Assembly (NCBI GenBank): GCA_037954665.1
Contig: JBBMOL010000136.1
Coordinates: 1,748,501-1,812,500, forward strand
Reading direction: 5' to 3'
DNA: 64,000 nt
Origin: Laguncularia racemosa
Lineage: Eukaryota > Streptophyta > Magnoliopsida > Myrtales > Combretaceae
Numbering within the stretch: the first letter of the stretch is position 1; each line of letters opens with the position of its first letter. Below, piece after piece: positions 1 to 11,414 of this stretch. A program made the translations under genes and the position numbers. Below the pieces are notes generated by a model. It was not told where the DNA came from and searched no databases. It saw only the letters and a list, made by a program, of their open reading frames with translations.

Positions 1-266
1 TACATTCCACCAAGTATACTGGTGGGTTTTTACAGGGCGATGGATAAACTCGCTAAAGCTTAGCTTATGGGTTATTCATGGGCCGACATAAACCAAAGAA
101 GAACTGGTCCAACTAATTGTTCGCTTGAATCGAAGAACCGGTCACTTGAAGAACATTGTACTTGTAATTTTTGTTTTAAGAATTGGCCATTTCATTTAGC
201 AATTGTAATTTCTTTTCTTGGAATCGACCACCTAAGTGGCTTATTTGTAATTTTCATATTGTTTTT

Positions 267-306
267 ACCCTAATTGGAGCAAGTATAAATACTTGCTAAC
301 TAGGGT
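267..306 (+). promoter_or_regulatory. LTR core promoter: TATA box inside nested dyad
   Basis: AGCAAGTATAAATACTTGCT at 278-297 has 8-base inverted arms around a TATAAA core. It is bracketed by ACCCTA (267-272) and TAGGGT (301-306), a second inverted repeat that matches the plant telo-box core. The same layout recurs in the LTRs of B, C, E, N and the solo LTRs, so it is probably the transcription start region of these elements. Confidence 0.6.
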
Positions 307-759
307 TTTTAAGGAGCTTTTGACATTTTTGTTAAAAAAATACACTTGTTGCCATGAGGAATTCCCTTGCTTGCAATTGATCTCTTATCAATTTCATTTG
401 TGAAATTGTGGTGAGAACCAACTAGAGTGATTGTGAGTAATATCAATCATCTCTTGTTGTTTTTACAAATTGTGTTTAGTGAGTAATATCTAAGTGCAAT
501 TTGTTGGTTCCTTATCCATATACACATGAATTAGGGTTCCTATTTTCATATTTGAAGCTTTTCAATTTGAGTGGAATCTTAGTTCATTTCCTTTATTATC
601 CATTGATATTCATATAATTGTTTGTTCCATATATCAATTTGGCTTCAATTTTCGTAAATTAAGGACTATTTGTGAAGTTGTTGATCAAGCCAATTGTTGG
701 TTGTAATTTGTTGTTCACGCCATTTGTATTGGTGTTCATGTGATAAGCACATCATAATT

Positions 760-771
760 TGGTATTAGAGT
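760..771 (+). other. PBS-like sequence captured inside the LTR of A
   Basis: TGGTATTAGAGT follows AAGCACATCATAATT here, exactly as the true PBS follows the LTR end 136 bases downstream. It differs from the true PBS at two positions. The copy in the 3' LTR (near 3975-3990) shows that it is now part of the LTR. Confidence 0.7.
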
Positions 772-895
772 AAGTTGTTTCATACAATTAGGGTTCATGT
801 GGCAATTGGAATCATGCCACTTTGTGGAATTTGTTTAGTTGATTCTTCAATTGGCTTTGTGTGCTTGTAATTGGATTTTTAAGCACATCATAATT

Positions 896-907
896 TGGTA
901 TCAGAGC
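896..907 (+). other. Primer binding site of element A (tRNA-iMet type)
   Basis: TGGTATCAGAGC lies five bases after the LTR end. It is the usual plant LTR-retrotransposon PBS, complementary to the 3' end of initiator methionine tRNA. Confidence 0.85.
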
Positions 908-2220
908 ATAGGTTTTGAGGAAGGGATTTACGTGATCATCATTTGACAATTAGGGTTCTTGAAGTTGATTCTTGATTCAAAATTGTGGAAGTAATTTGTA
1001 GTAGTTCTTGTGGTGTTTATTTCATTCTTGTTGTTGTTGATTGAAGTAGACGTGGGAAAACTTGTGGTAGCTAATTTTCCTTGAGTTTGCTGTGAGTAAG
1101 AAGGGAGTGATCCTTGGTGATCATTTGGAAAAGTGAAAATTTGAAACAAGAAGAGTGAATTATGTGTTGTAATTTTGGAAATTGCATTTATCATTTGTAA
1201 ATTCCAGATTTGCGTTGTGTGGAGATAAGGAAGATATTTGAAATTCAAACACCTTATTTAAGTTTGAAGCAAGTCATTGAGTAGCATTGATTGATTATTA
1301 TTTGAATTTAAATTTGCCTCTTACCATTTGTGGAGAAGGTTACATTAAAGGTGTATTTTTGAATTGTTGCCGTGATTGTGTTGTGTATGTATGGCGGTGT
1401 AAGTGTGTATTGAGTTGAAGGGGTGTTGCAACATGTGGTGTTGTGTGTGTTTAGGAAAGGAAGTGCTACACTTGAAGTGGTGTTGTTTTTTGAAAGAGTA
1501 CACTGTGTTTGTGTTGTGTGTGTGGCGGTGTGAGTGCGTTGTGGAGGGAATTGCAATTTGTTGTGAGTTGTGTGTTGAAGTAAAAAGTGCTGCACGTGGA
1601 AATAGAGGTGTGTATGTACCATGAGCTACTTTGTTTGAGCAAGAAGGGAATTGCATTTTTTTTAAGGAATTTTGAAAGTAAACTTACCTTCATTTCCAAA
1701 TTTTTCTTTCAATTGCATAGAAGATTTGGAAAAAAATTGAAATTTAAAAGCAATTATTAAGTTGAAAAAGTTATTGTGTATTGTTAATCATAGTACACTT
1801 TGACTATTTTGAAGTGTTTACTTACCATTTAGAGAAGCATCATTAATTGTTTCAAATTGTTGTTTGCTACCGTTATTAAGAGTGTATGTTGCAATGTGGG
1901 TAAGTAAGTGATTGTTGTGTGGTGTAGTGAGTGTTGTAGTGAGGGTTGCAACGTGGTTTATTGTGTGTATTGTAATTGGAAGAGTGCACCATGGTTGTGT
2001 GTGTTGCCATGGTGTGTGTAGTGAAGAGTAGTGTTGTTGTATAAGTGAACCATGGAGTATTTGTTGTATTAATTGTTTGTTGTATCGTGGATGTGTGAAG
2101 CCTAAAGGGGATTTGGTGTTTTCTTTTATAGTGTATTATTAGTTTGTTGAAGTAGTAAGTAACCATGTTAAGTGACTTATTTTTGTCTACTATTGTACTA
2201 TGTCGAGCCTTGACTTCTTC
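908..2220 (+). other. G/T-rich leader of element A, no gene seen
   Basis: About 1.3 kb between the PBS and the protease region. It is rich in GTG/TTG runs and has no gag-like reading frame in any frame. The leaders of B, C and I have the same base bias, so this appears to be a family trait. Confidence 0.6.
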
Positions 2221-3225
2221 TCCAACCATTGATGATGAGCAGAGAGAAAATTATTTCACACTTCTTGTAGGGTGCAAGGTAATTCGTGTGTTATTATTAT
2301 TGATGGTGGTAGTTGTACTAATGTTGTGGCTACCTCATTAGTATTAAAATTACAACTTATAACTACCCCTCATCCAGAAACCTACACATTACATTGGTTA
2401 AGTGAGCAGGGGAGTCTTCATGTGACCCAAAGGGCTAGGGTACCTTTCAGTATAGGGGATAAATACTATGATGAGATTGGATGCGATATTCTTCCCATGT
2501 GTACATCCCATATATTGCTTGGTAGGCCGTGGTTGTATGATAGGAGGGTTTTACATGATGGCTATAGAAATACTTATAGGTTCCAACAGGATGGTAAACA
2601 TATAGTATTGAACCCTATGTCACCATTAGAGGTCTAAGAGGTGCAAAGACAGATAAGTCAACCATCAGAGGTTCTTGAGGTTTATAGTCAGATGAGTTAA
2701 CCTGTAGAGGACTAAGTGGTTTGAAAACAGATGTGTCAACCATTAGAGGTTCGAGAGGTTTAGGGGCAAATGAGTAAATCATTAGAGGGCTAAGAGGTTT
2801 AAAGACATACTAGTGAAACGGGAAAAAAGAAGACATTATTGGTGGGATAGTTTGAGTTAAGAGAGGTCTTAGTGGATCATAGACCATTATATGTGTTGTA
2901 GATGAGTTATACCTTAGAGATGGAGGGGCGAGAGCAACTACCCCCTGTGGTATCTTAGGTACTGGGAGACTACAGTGATATTTTTACAGATAACTTACTT
3001 AGAGGATACAAAGTCTCTACTGCATTTGACCTATCAGATTTGAGGACAAATCTTCTTGAGGCCCAAAGAGATGATATAAATCAAAATCCTACAGGACCTA
3101 TCACTAGGGCAAGAGCCAAAGGGTTACAAAATTTGGTGGTAAGGTTCCTCTTTGAACAAACTGACCTCGAAAATATTTGTATACTAACTTCTTTTCTTTT
3201 ACTTATTTGTTATGCATTTCAGTAG
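2221..3225 (+). pseudogene. Retroviral-type aspartic protease joined to integrase C-terminal tail (element A)
   Basis: The best preserved stretch (2272-2637) reads IIIDGGSCTNVV, then an ILLGRPW motif, as in plant Ty3/gypsy proteases; the active-site triplet is DGG rather than DSG/DTG. A one-base deletion near 2262 relative to element B breaks the frame upstream, and several TAA/TAG/TGA codons follow 2634 in a glutamine-rich repeat linker. Near 3000 the frame passes straight into the integrase end (YKVSTAFDLSDLRTNL) and continues into the 3' LTR, stopping at 3225. All of reverse transcriptase, RNase H and the integrase core is absent. It cannot make a working protein as it stands. Confidence 0.8.
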
Positions 3226-4104
3226 GTATACTGGGAGGTTTTTACAAGGTGATGGATAAACTCACTAAAGCTCAACTTATGGGTTATTCATGGGCCGACA
3301 TAAACCAAAGAAGAACTGGTTCGACAAATTGTTCACTTGAATCGAAGAACTGTTCCCTTGAAGAACATTGTACTTCTAATTGTTGTTTTGAGAACTGAAC
3401 ATTTCATTTAGCAATTGTAATTTCTTTTCTTGGAATCGGCCACCTAAGTGGCTTATTTGTAATTTTCATATTGTTTTTACCCTAATTGGAGCAAGTATAA
3501 ATACTTGCTAACTAGGGTTTTTAGGGAGCTTTTGACATTTTTGATAAAAAAAAATACACTTGTTGCCATGAGGAATTCCCTTGCTTGCAATTGATCTCTT
3601 ATCAATTTCATTTGTGAAATTGTGGCGAGAACCAACTAGAGTGATTGTGAGTAATATCAATCATCTCTTGTTGTTTTTACAAATTGTGTTTAGTGAGTAA
3701 TATCTAAGTGCAATTTGTTAGTTCCTTATCCATATACACATGAATTAAGGTTCCTATTTTCATATTTGAAGCTATTCAATTTGAGTGGAATCTTAGTTCA
3801 TTTCCTTTATTATTCATTGATATTCATATAATTGTTTGTTCTATATATCAATTTAGCTTCAATTTTCGTGAGTTAAGGACTATTTGTGAAGTTGTTGATC
3901 AAGCCAATTGTTGGTTGTAATTTGTTGTTCACGGCATTTGTATTAGTGTTCATGTGATAAGCACATCATAATTTGGTATTAGAGCAAGTTGTTTCATACA
4001 ATTAGGGTTCATGTGGCAATTGGAATCATGCCACTTTATGGATTTTTTTTAGTTGATTCTTCAATTGGCTTTGTGTGCTTGTAATTGGATTTTTAAGCAC
4101 ATCA
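3072..4104 (+). repeat. 3' LTR of element A
   Basis: 1033 bases from TGATATAAAT to AAGCACATCA. Its first ~150 bases continue the integrase reading frame of the element. It contains the telo-box/TATA dyad (near 3480-3530) and the captured PBS-like block. Close identity to 1-890 suggests a fairly recent insertion relative to the host element E. Confidence 0.85.
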
Positions 4105-4937
4105 CACTATGGAGAAGACTTGGTACTAAACCTATGTATAGTACCTCTTATCATCCATAGATTGACGGCCAGAACAAAGTTGTTAATCATACTCTTGGCA
4201 CATTACTAAGAGCAGCGGTTTACAAGAATCTTACTGATTGGGACTTGTGTCTTCCTATTGTCAAGTTTGCTTACAATAGGTCTACTCATAGTTAAACCAA
4301 TAAGTCTCCCTTTGAAGTCGTGTATGGCTATAATCCTACTCTTCCATTGGATCTTATAGCAGGGTTGTCAACAAAGGACGAGAGCTTAAATGGAGTTGAG
4401 AGAGCTAAGGAGATTTAGAAACTTCATCAAAAGGTAGTTGAATGTCTTTAGAAAACATAGGAGCAGCATAAACTTTAGGGAAACAAGAACTAGAAAACCG
4501 GAATTTATAATCCAAGTGAACTAGTTTGGATTAATCTCAACAAACACAGGTTTCCTCATAAGAAGTCAAAAAAGCTATTACCTAGAGCAGATGGACCTTT
4601 CGGAGTTGTTAGATATATTAATAACAATGCATATATGATAGAATTGCTAGGAGAGTACGGCGCCTCAGCTACCTTTAATATTGTAGATCTATCACTATAT
4701 TTGCCGGATGATATTCATGAAGACCTATTAGATTTGAGGGCAAATCTTCCCGAAGCCTAAGGAGATGATAGGAATCAAATTCCTACAGGACCAATCACCA
4801 GAGCACGAGCCAAGGGATTACAAAATCTAGCAATGAGGGTTCTCTTTGAACAATTAGACCCTGAGGATGTTGATTTAGTATCTTCTTTTCCATTATATAA
4901 CTGTTGTGCATTCCAGCGGGTATATTTATCGGTTTTA
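4105..4937 (+). pseudogene. Ty3/gypsy integrase C-terminal half (element E)
   Basis: The frame picks up in the integrase core just after the second catalytic aspartate (LWRRLGTKP) and runs through VKFAYNRSTHS, FEVVYGYNPTLPLDL, the GPY/F-like module (RADGPFGVVRYINNNAY) and the tail LRANLPEA to a stop at 4936-4938 inside the 3' LTR. TAG/TAA codons replace likely glutamines at several points, and the catalytic glutamate position reads lysine (QNKVVN). Element A sits immediately upstream and has cut off the rest. No chromodomain is visible after the GPY/F module. Confidence 0.82.
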
Positions 4938-5566
4938 TAGGATGGCAAATAAAATGGACTAAGGATTATATTGGGGACATTCTTAGACTTAAATCCACCG
5001 GTCTACAATGTGTTCTATTGAAGTGAAGAACCGGTCATTTGAAGACTTAATTGTACTAGTATTTTTATGTTTTAGAACTGGTCATTTGGATTGGTTTATT
5101 TGTAATTTGTTTTTTTGTTTTTACCCTAATTGTAGCAAGTATAAATACTTGCTAAGTAGAGTTTAGAGGGAGCTTTTTTTGAAACTTAAGAAAATATACA
5201 CCTTTGCCATGAGGAAGAGTCTTTGCATGCAAAATTCTCTTATCAATTTCACTTGTGAAATTGTGGCGAGATTAGCTTGAGGAGATTGTGAGTAATATCA
5301 ATCTTTCTCTAGTTACTTCAAATTGTTTTCTAGTGTGTCATATCTAGATACAATTTGGTTGTGTTACTTGTTGTCTTTTACGTGGAATTTAAATTCATTT
5401 ATATTGTTATCCATTACTTATTATACAATTGCATTATTTTTCATCACTATTTAGTATCTTTGCCATTTGACTCCACGTGAATTAGGGTTCAAAGGAGTGT
5501 TGCTGATCATGCCATTGTGGAATTGATTTAGTGATCATGCAATTGTATTGATGTGTATACTATTGG
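4766..5566 (+). repeat. 3' LTR of element E, left part
   Basis: Begins TGATAGGAAT within the integrase reading frame and has the usual TATA dyad (AGCAAGTATAAATACTTGCT near 5136-5155). It is interrupted at 5566 by element G1. The last 17 bases of this LTR (AATTGTAAGGCACATCA) are at 10740-10756. Confidence 0.78.
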
Positions 5567-5856
5567 TGTCACGCGCTGAAAGGGGGCCTACAAGTTTCCA
5601 CTAAAATCATCATGGCACGTGTGCACTTGTTACATGATAATCGTCTTACGAGTTAGAGATCGTAAGACTCTAAGTAAATAATTGCATTTATGACTAATCA
5701 TAGTACATATAGTTGGATAATAAAATACAGGTATGGATCCCGTATCCCACGATCAACCATGATCGTAGAGAATCAGTATCCCTTAGCAATCAGTAAAATA
5801 GGATAAATCCTAGATTTCTTAATTTCAAATTCTATTTACATAGGGGTATTAAAATT

Positions 5857-5957
5857 TCATCTAAATAATCTATCCTTCACATTTCTTACATTGTTGTTCT
5901 GGTCTTCCAAAACTCTCGACACTTCACATCTTATCTCATCCTGAGCTTTCGTAATCG
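5857..5957 (-). other. Exon-like segment C in G1
   Basis: On the minus strand an AG acceptor (TTTTGTAGGTAG) precedes a frame that ends at the same stop codon as in G2 (34110-34210). Of 11 substitutions between the copies 9 change the amino acid, so there is no sign of protein-level selection. Recorded as a shared open segment only. Confidence 0.25.
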
Positions 5958-6857
5958 CTACCTACAAAAGAGTTTGTAGAGGGGTGAGTACACTATAGCT
6001 CAGTGAATGGGATGGTAACACTTCTAATGCTACGTATACATAAGAAAATTCAAATCAAGTTATCTAAACATATATTATGCATGAACAACCATATAAATGC
6101 AGCATCTCATGTGGTCTTCTGGTAACCGACATAAAGTCTAGGGTTTAAGCCCCCCTTAACCTTGGTTTGGAGATTCTGAAGCCACCATAAGTGCCCAGGT
6201 TATTACCCAGTTTATTTATCTTATCACTTTGATAATTATAATATCTTTTTAATTCAATAGTGAATGCTCCTGTGCCTCTGCATCAGTCAGAGCAAAACCC
6301 TTAAGGACTGACTGGACTCGGAACCGTTAAGGTGCGACAATCCCCTAATCACTTAGTTCACACTTGGCGGAACAGTAATCCTCTTGATTACTCCGGCGAG
6401 CCCTATAGTAGTGATGGCCTTCAATCTCATGCAATGTCTCGTGGAAATGCATGTCAAGTTTTAATCAGGTCTACTTCCTTAATTAATTGATTTTAAGTGA
6501 CCAAACAACATATACAATCACAATCAATTCTCAGTCAAGCTAATGAAGTAACTACCAAGCATTTAATTTCACACTTACCATAACATGCAGAGATCATGCA
6601 TTTCTCATCACAAAGCAGACACGGAACCTAGACCCTACGGATGTAGACTATCTAGCTACACATTAAGTTTAGGTACTTGACACCTCTGTGCCATTTGTCT
6701 TAGACATCAAATCAACCACTCGGGATTGATTTACGATCATTATACTTGACACCCCTGTGTCATCGCACTTCTCAAGTGCTCTGTTATTCACACTTCTGAG
6801 AGCCAACAAGGTCGTCTTATATATTCCTTTTGAGTCCTGAAGACATCTGTATATAAC

Positions 6858-6876
6858 GTATATATATATATATATC
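6858..6876. repeat. (TA)n microsatellite in G1
   Basis: A short run of alternating TA. A similar TA-rich patch lies at the matching place in G2 near 37228. Confidence 0.85.
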
Positions 6877-7465
6877 TATACATATAGGTATGCCCATAAC
6901 ATATCTTTAATTAAAGTTACTAGACACCTTCCCTTACGTACTTAAGAGGGTAGGAAAATAGGATTGTTGAGTTGTAAAAATCAAGGTTGCACTCATGATT
7001 TGTATGGTTGTGTTCATGAGTGTATTATATAGATATAATAGGAAAATAAGCTTGCCTAAGTATATATACACATTTAGGAACCAACTCTGATATGTGTACA
7101 TAATGACATCTATATACCCTATTCCAACTAAGCACACCTACTCGATAGCTATAAAAGGAAAAGCTAGGTTGCTATATTTTTTGTTTGATTTAAAGAAAAC
7201 AAATTTGAATCATGGGTTAGGCTTATGGTAATAGCACTAGCAATATGGTGCTAAGTACTATCGTTAAGGTAGTAACATTTAAACCCTCTGACCATTTTAT
7301 CCTCTACACTTTATGACTTCTTTCCTAACTCATTAATCTCCACTATATAACTCAACTTAGCAATAATCACAATCAATTGCAAATACAACAAACCAACAAT
7401 TTAACTTACATAGCAAATCAACATACAACACAACATAGTAGCATATCATTAAGTTTCCCACTCAC

Positions 7466-7783
7466 CTGTTTAGGGTCATCATAGTCTTAGCCGGAGTCGA
7501 GCGGTTCCAGTGGGTAACCCCTTTGCTTTCCTCTTGAGATCAGTATTCTTCTGCAATGTTTCCTCAACTAACCATAGAAGGTTGCATCTCTACTTAACTT
7601 TGGTAGTTTCCTAGCACTTGATATGTGCACTCCACTTGTTATGCATTTATTGGCAAGGCGTGAAGCTTCCTCCTTAAGGAACTTTAGGCGAACAAGATTT
7701 GAAACGTTGAACACTTCTTCAACGTGATTCTGATATAGGGTTCCAGAAGAGACGACCTTCCTACGAATCATTGCTTCCAACAC
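7466..7783 (-). pseudogene. Unrecognised open segment in G1 with splice-donor-like end
   Basis: A minus-strand frame of about 71 codons ends at a TAG near 7568 and is followed by a consensus-like donor (ACAG|GTGAG at 7466/7465). The 3' part is repeated in G2 (37858-38041), with the same TAG and the same GTGAG. G2 lacks about 540 bases here, joined at a GGA microhomology. I do not recognise the protein. It may be a captured host or transposon exon that was already broken before the copies spread. Confidence 0.3.
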
Positions 7784-8280
7784 CCTAAGTTGCTATGATT
7801 GACTATCTACTTTTTTGTGTGTAGAAGTTGAGCAATGAAACATCTTCGACCTACTAAATTTAGAATTCCTTCTTCCGTGTATGCAAGATACCTTGAGAGA
7901 GGATAACTAAAGGTCTTGCATTAGGGTATTTGGCCAAGAATGATCTTCCTCAACATCCTTTGAACATTCCATTGTGAAATCCATTTCATTCCAAATATCC
8001 CCCAAGCTATCATCTTAGATGTTGCTGGAATCATTCCCTTCACCATTCACACTATCATAAACACTTTTCCTCTCCATGAAGCATCTTTGAACCTTTCATT
8101 TATCCATTTGTCTCTAATATCTTCCAACGAACTACTTGTAGGACAACCCGTAGGATTTAGTAGTCCTTAAAGGTTTTGTATCGCTTTCTTTCTTCTTTCC
8201 TTTATTGATATTTCCACCTACAGAGTTTCCTGTCTTTTCTACTGGTTTTCATCTTCAATCATGCTTCCTTTAACATACAT

Positions 8281-9415
8281 ACACCAACCTTTCCCACACA
8301 CCACGTACATATACCCACATATTCTTATCCATATACATACACACTCCGCACACCACACACGCACCTACATATACATACGTATAACCATACCATACACCTA
8401 ATTACACACACACACAACTGCACTTTGCTATCCTCTTTTCTCCTCAAGTCCACACACACACACACCACTAGTGCATACATATACACATACTCAATTCACG
8501 TATCACACCACCGACACACATATACGTACATACTCCACATACACCTCACACCGCCAATACACACACACCTATATACTTTGCACACACTACATTCACCTTC
8601 CACACCCCCGCATACATGTTCACACACCACATATTATCTCATACTCATACATACATATTCCACCTACACCATACTCAACTTCCATACTCACACTCACATG
8701 TCCATACACCACACACCATTTCATACACATATATACATATCCACATACACCACTCCTTCCATATACATATACATATACCCACATACTACACATCTTCCAT
8801 ATATACACATACATACCACATACTCCACACACCATCCATATACACACATATCGCACACTTCATACCTTCCGTACATATACACACACACACCCTTATACAC
8901 CTCATGGCAATCCACACACACACACACAAACCATACACCATCCATATGCATATAGCCCTTTTGCACACACCATAGATCATCCTACACATACACACATACT
9001 GCATATTGCATACACCACACCACCTATATACACACACATGCTGTACATCCTACATCACCTCATGCACAAACACATATAGTTACACCCAATACACACTCAG
9101 CTCCTCCTTTCTTACACATACATACACCCTCACATGCTATACACTGTCTCATACACATACGCACTCCCTTGCACACACCACACACCATCACCCACATATA
9201 CACACATCCCTACACACACCATACACCATCACTTACACTTACACACATCCTTGCACACACACCACCCATAGTCACATACACACATCCTTACATACACACA
9301 ACACACCATCATCTATACATACACACAACACACCATCATCTATACATACACACATCCATACACACACTGCACACCATCACCCACACATACACACACACAT
9401 TCTCGCACATCTCGT
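8281..9415. repeat. AC-rich minisatellite of the G family
   Basis: About 1.1 kb built almost only of A, C and T, in degenerate units near 40 bases of the CCATACACATACACACATAC type. Histidine/threonine/tyrosine-rich open frames in it are by-products of the composition. The same array in G2 (38560-39225, 44519-44626 and 49534-49610) received two retrotransposon insertions. Confidence 0.85.
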
Positions 9416-9599
9416 AAGCATTGCGTCCCCCGTGAACTCATTTAGCTTTAACCTTTCCCCATTCATCCTTTCCAACAGCAAAACCACTTTCATCCTTCCT
9501 ACATCAATATACCCACAAGTGATCAACCATCCCCGGAAAAATCTCTTCTTCTCTAACAACCCATCAAACATCCTTTTCTCATCCCCTTTCCTCACTTGC

Positions 9600-10055
9600 T
9601 TTTGTGGTTGCCATCATTGTCATGGTTGATGTTGTTGTCCATACCATCCCTCTCCTTTTCCTCCCTTTTTCCCCACGAAATCAAAATGTACCTCTACTGA
9701 GCTCCCTAAAGGAGGCTGTTGTTTCCTTTCGCATCAGAACTCCTTGCACCGAGCTAAAAGAGGCCTCATCACTCAAGGCATAATCAACCCAGGAAAACCA
9801 CTGACTTCATCAACCATGGCGTAACAAGTTCACTTTTCCTTCCCCTTTCCTCCTTATGTAACTACTTTGATCATCACGATCGCCACTGTTGCCATTTGTT
9901 GTTGCTACTACTATTGTTGTTGTTACAGCTGGGGTCGTTGTTATGGCTGCCGTTGGGGTTGCTGCCATCGTGGTCATCATTCAGGTAGTCGTTGCTACCA
10001 TTGTTGCAGCCATGGTTGTTGTCGTGGCTGTCGTCATTATGTGGTTGTAGTATAG
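9600..10055. repeat. GTT/GCC triplet-rich tract
   Basis: Imperfect GTT, GCT, GCC and ATC triplets give open frames of repeated V/C/A or T/M residues on both strands. The matching tract in G2 is at 49640-49870. Confidence 0.75.
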
Positions 10056-10459
10056 AAAGGGAGAAAAGTCAGCAAGAGAGAGAGATAAGGAATGATGGCT
10101 ACTTTGTTCCGACGTTTGAAAATGGGGAAAGGGAAGGGAAAATGAGGAAGGAAAAAGGGAGTAAGGGGAGGAGCTACTAGGGATGATGTAAGGAGTAGAG
10201 ACCAAAGGAGATTCGATTTGTTGATTGGAAGATTTGAGGAGGTCTTGAATAGCAAGGTCTCACCAGAGAGAGAAGGGATGATTAAGGGAGTCAGTCCCGG
10301 TATTCCAGTGGAAGAATAGAGATTGGGAATTAGAGGGTTTGGAAGTGAGCTTACATGGTGCAGTTGAAGAGCTAGGTGTTCCTTTTTCCATTTTCTTGGT
10401 TGTGTCATGAAAGTGAAAGATTGAGGGAGGGCAAGGATCGTGAACAAGAGTCTATTGGT

Positions 10460-10650
10460 GACCAGGAAAAATGATGAAAAAAAAAAATAAAAGGGAAGAA
10501 GGTGAAATGAGCACAGTGATGGAAGTGAAGGAGAAGAAAGAAGGAAGGAGAAGCAAGGGTGGGAGACTAGTGGAACGGATGGTGCGGCCAAAAAAGAAGA
10601 AGAAGAAGGAAAAGAAAAGAAAAGAAAGGAAAGGTGGTGGGGGTTCAGTT
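10460..10650. repeat. GA-rich purine tract at the right end of G1
   Basis: A strongly purine-biased + strand with GAA/AAG runs just before the poly-T and the TTTACA terminus. The complementary strand is open for 221 codons of S/L/F/P only, which I treat as chance. The G2 counterpart is at 50165-50225. Confidence 0.75.
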
Positions 10651-10739
10651 TACTGCTGCATCGCTTGATGTCATGCTTGAACGAGGATGGGACAACAGAC
10701 ATTTGAAGATCTATTTTTTTTTTTGGACTTTACAATTGG

Positions 10740-10756
10740 AATTGTAAGGCACATCA
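10740..10756 (+). repeat. 3' LTR of element E, last 17 bases
   Basis: AATTGTAAGGCACATCA completes the LTR cut at 5566. What follows at 10757 is the Sirevirus S1 reading frame, which places E as an insertion in S1. GAAGT (10757-10761) would be the right target duplication. Confidence 0.7.
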
Positions 10757-11414
10757 GAAGTTGAGTGAATTTGAAGCATTTAATATAGAAGGTCTAAGCA
10801 AACAAGTAGAATAGAAGAATATAGCCTTGCATGATAGAGAATTGGAAAGGATGAGAGACCTTAAGAAAGGTAAATCAATTTATAATTATGATGAAATGGT
10901 AAATGAAGGTAGTAAAACCTTTGGGTTGCATTTTAATTTAGTAAAATAAAGAAATCCTAGGTTTTACTTGTTTGAAGAAGTAGAAAAACATTTTTATGAG
11001 GATGTTCCAAATTATGTTATAAATATAACTATCATGTATCATATGGGACCCTCAAAACTAGTAATTGAAAAACTTCCAATCCCTAGTAAAGCATAAGAAT
11101 CATAACCAAATTGTCTTAGGGAACAAAATGTTCCAAGGATGGACATTGTTCAATTAAAAGAAACTAGACTTATTGAAGTACAAGTAAAAGCAGTATTCGA
11201 GGAGAATAGCTATGGGAAGGACATCTAAAGAAGAAAGGAAGAGTCTTGAGAAGGAAACTTCAATGATGGACACTATAAACGGAGGAAATCAAGAAATAAT
11301 CTAAGATGTTGAGCAAAGTTCTGAGGGACACTAAGTCTTACGGATGGACATTGACTAACTAGGGGAAGAAGAGAATGAAGATGAAGATGAAGATGAAGAG
11401 GAAGAGGTTGAAAG
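10757..11414 (+). pseudogene. Sirevirus-type env-like reading frame, 5' part (S1)
   Basis: A nearly continuous frame of about 200 codons with a basic, charged N-terminal part (LHDRELERMRDLKKGKSIYN), a central VINITIMYHMGPSK segment and a C-terminal acidic run (EEENEDEDEDEEEEVE). Stops mostly sit where CAA/CAG glutamine codons are expected (VK*RNP, KA*ES*PN). It resumes at 21944 after element H and a MITE. Position upstream of two AAGGGGGAG-type polypurine tracts and an LTR is where Sireviruses carry their envelope-like gene; the assignment rests on that context more than on sequence recall. Confidence 0.5.

Larger units (their letters stand above)
1..890 (+). repeat. 5' LTR of element A (partial)
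   Basis: This aligns along its length with 3205-4104. By comparison with the complete 3' LTR about 130 bases are missing at the left. It ends in AAGCACATCA followed by TAATT and the PBS. A TATA box sits in a 20-bp dyad at 278-297. It also contains an internal copy of the LTR end plus a PBS-like sequence at 750-771. Confidence 0.85.
1..4104 (+). mobile_element. Ty3/gypsy element A, protease-only derivative (5' LTR cut by window edge)
   Basis: Two direct repeats (1-890 and 3072-4104) flank an internal region with a PBS at 896-907. The internal region holds only an untranslated-looking leader, a broken aspartic protease and an integrase C-terminal tail; there is no gag, reverse transcriptase, RNase H or integrase core. 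The element lies inside the integrase gene of element E, whose reading frame resumes at 4105, where CACTA would be the right target-site duplication. The left duplication is outside the window. Confidence 0.85.
5567..10734. mobile_element. Element G1: 5.2-kb TG...CA repeat, probable long solo LTR
   Basis: Starts TGTCACG and ends TTTACA, flanked by a perfect 5-bp duplication ATTGG (5562-5566 and 10735-10739) inside the LTR of element E. No repeated termini, PBS or retroviral gene lies within, so it behaves like a solo LTR of a long-LTR element (Tat/Ogre-like lengths) or a large non-coding retrotransposon derivative. A diverged second copy, G2, occupies 33834-50294 once its insertions are removed. 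Internally it has an AC-rich minisatellite, a GTT/GCC triplet tract and a GA-rich tract. Confidence 0.75.

Noticed and set aside
67..273. 68-codon open frame at the window start
   Set aside because: Lies in the A LTR and its counterpart in the 3' LTR differs; no recognisable protein.
5857..7783. A spliced gene conserved between G1 and G2
   Set aside because: Splice-like signals and stops are shared, but 9 of 11 differences in the last exon-like segment alter the amino acid and the upstream segment shares an internal stop. This fits neutral decay of a common ancestor.
7930..8060. Acidic minus-strand segment (DIWNEMDFTMECSKD) in G1 as a captured chromatin-remodeller exon
   Set aside because: The likeness to DRD1/CLASSY-type proteins is only an impression from memory, stops interrupt it, and the region is deleted in G2.
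8425..9629. Several long overlapping open frames (up to 207 codons) rich in His, Thr, Tyr and Ser
   Set aside because: They are translations of the AC-rich minisatellite in every frame; a near-absence of G removes stop codons. No domain and no conservation in G2.
10037..10702. 221-codon minus-strand frame rich in Ser, Leu, Phe and Pro
   Set aside because: Complement of a purine-rich tract; not kept in G2.
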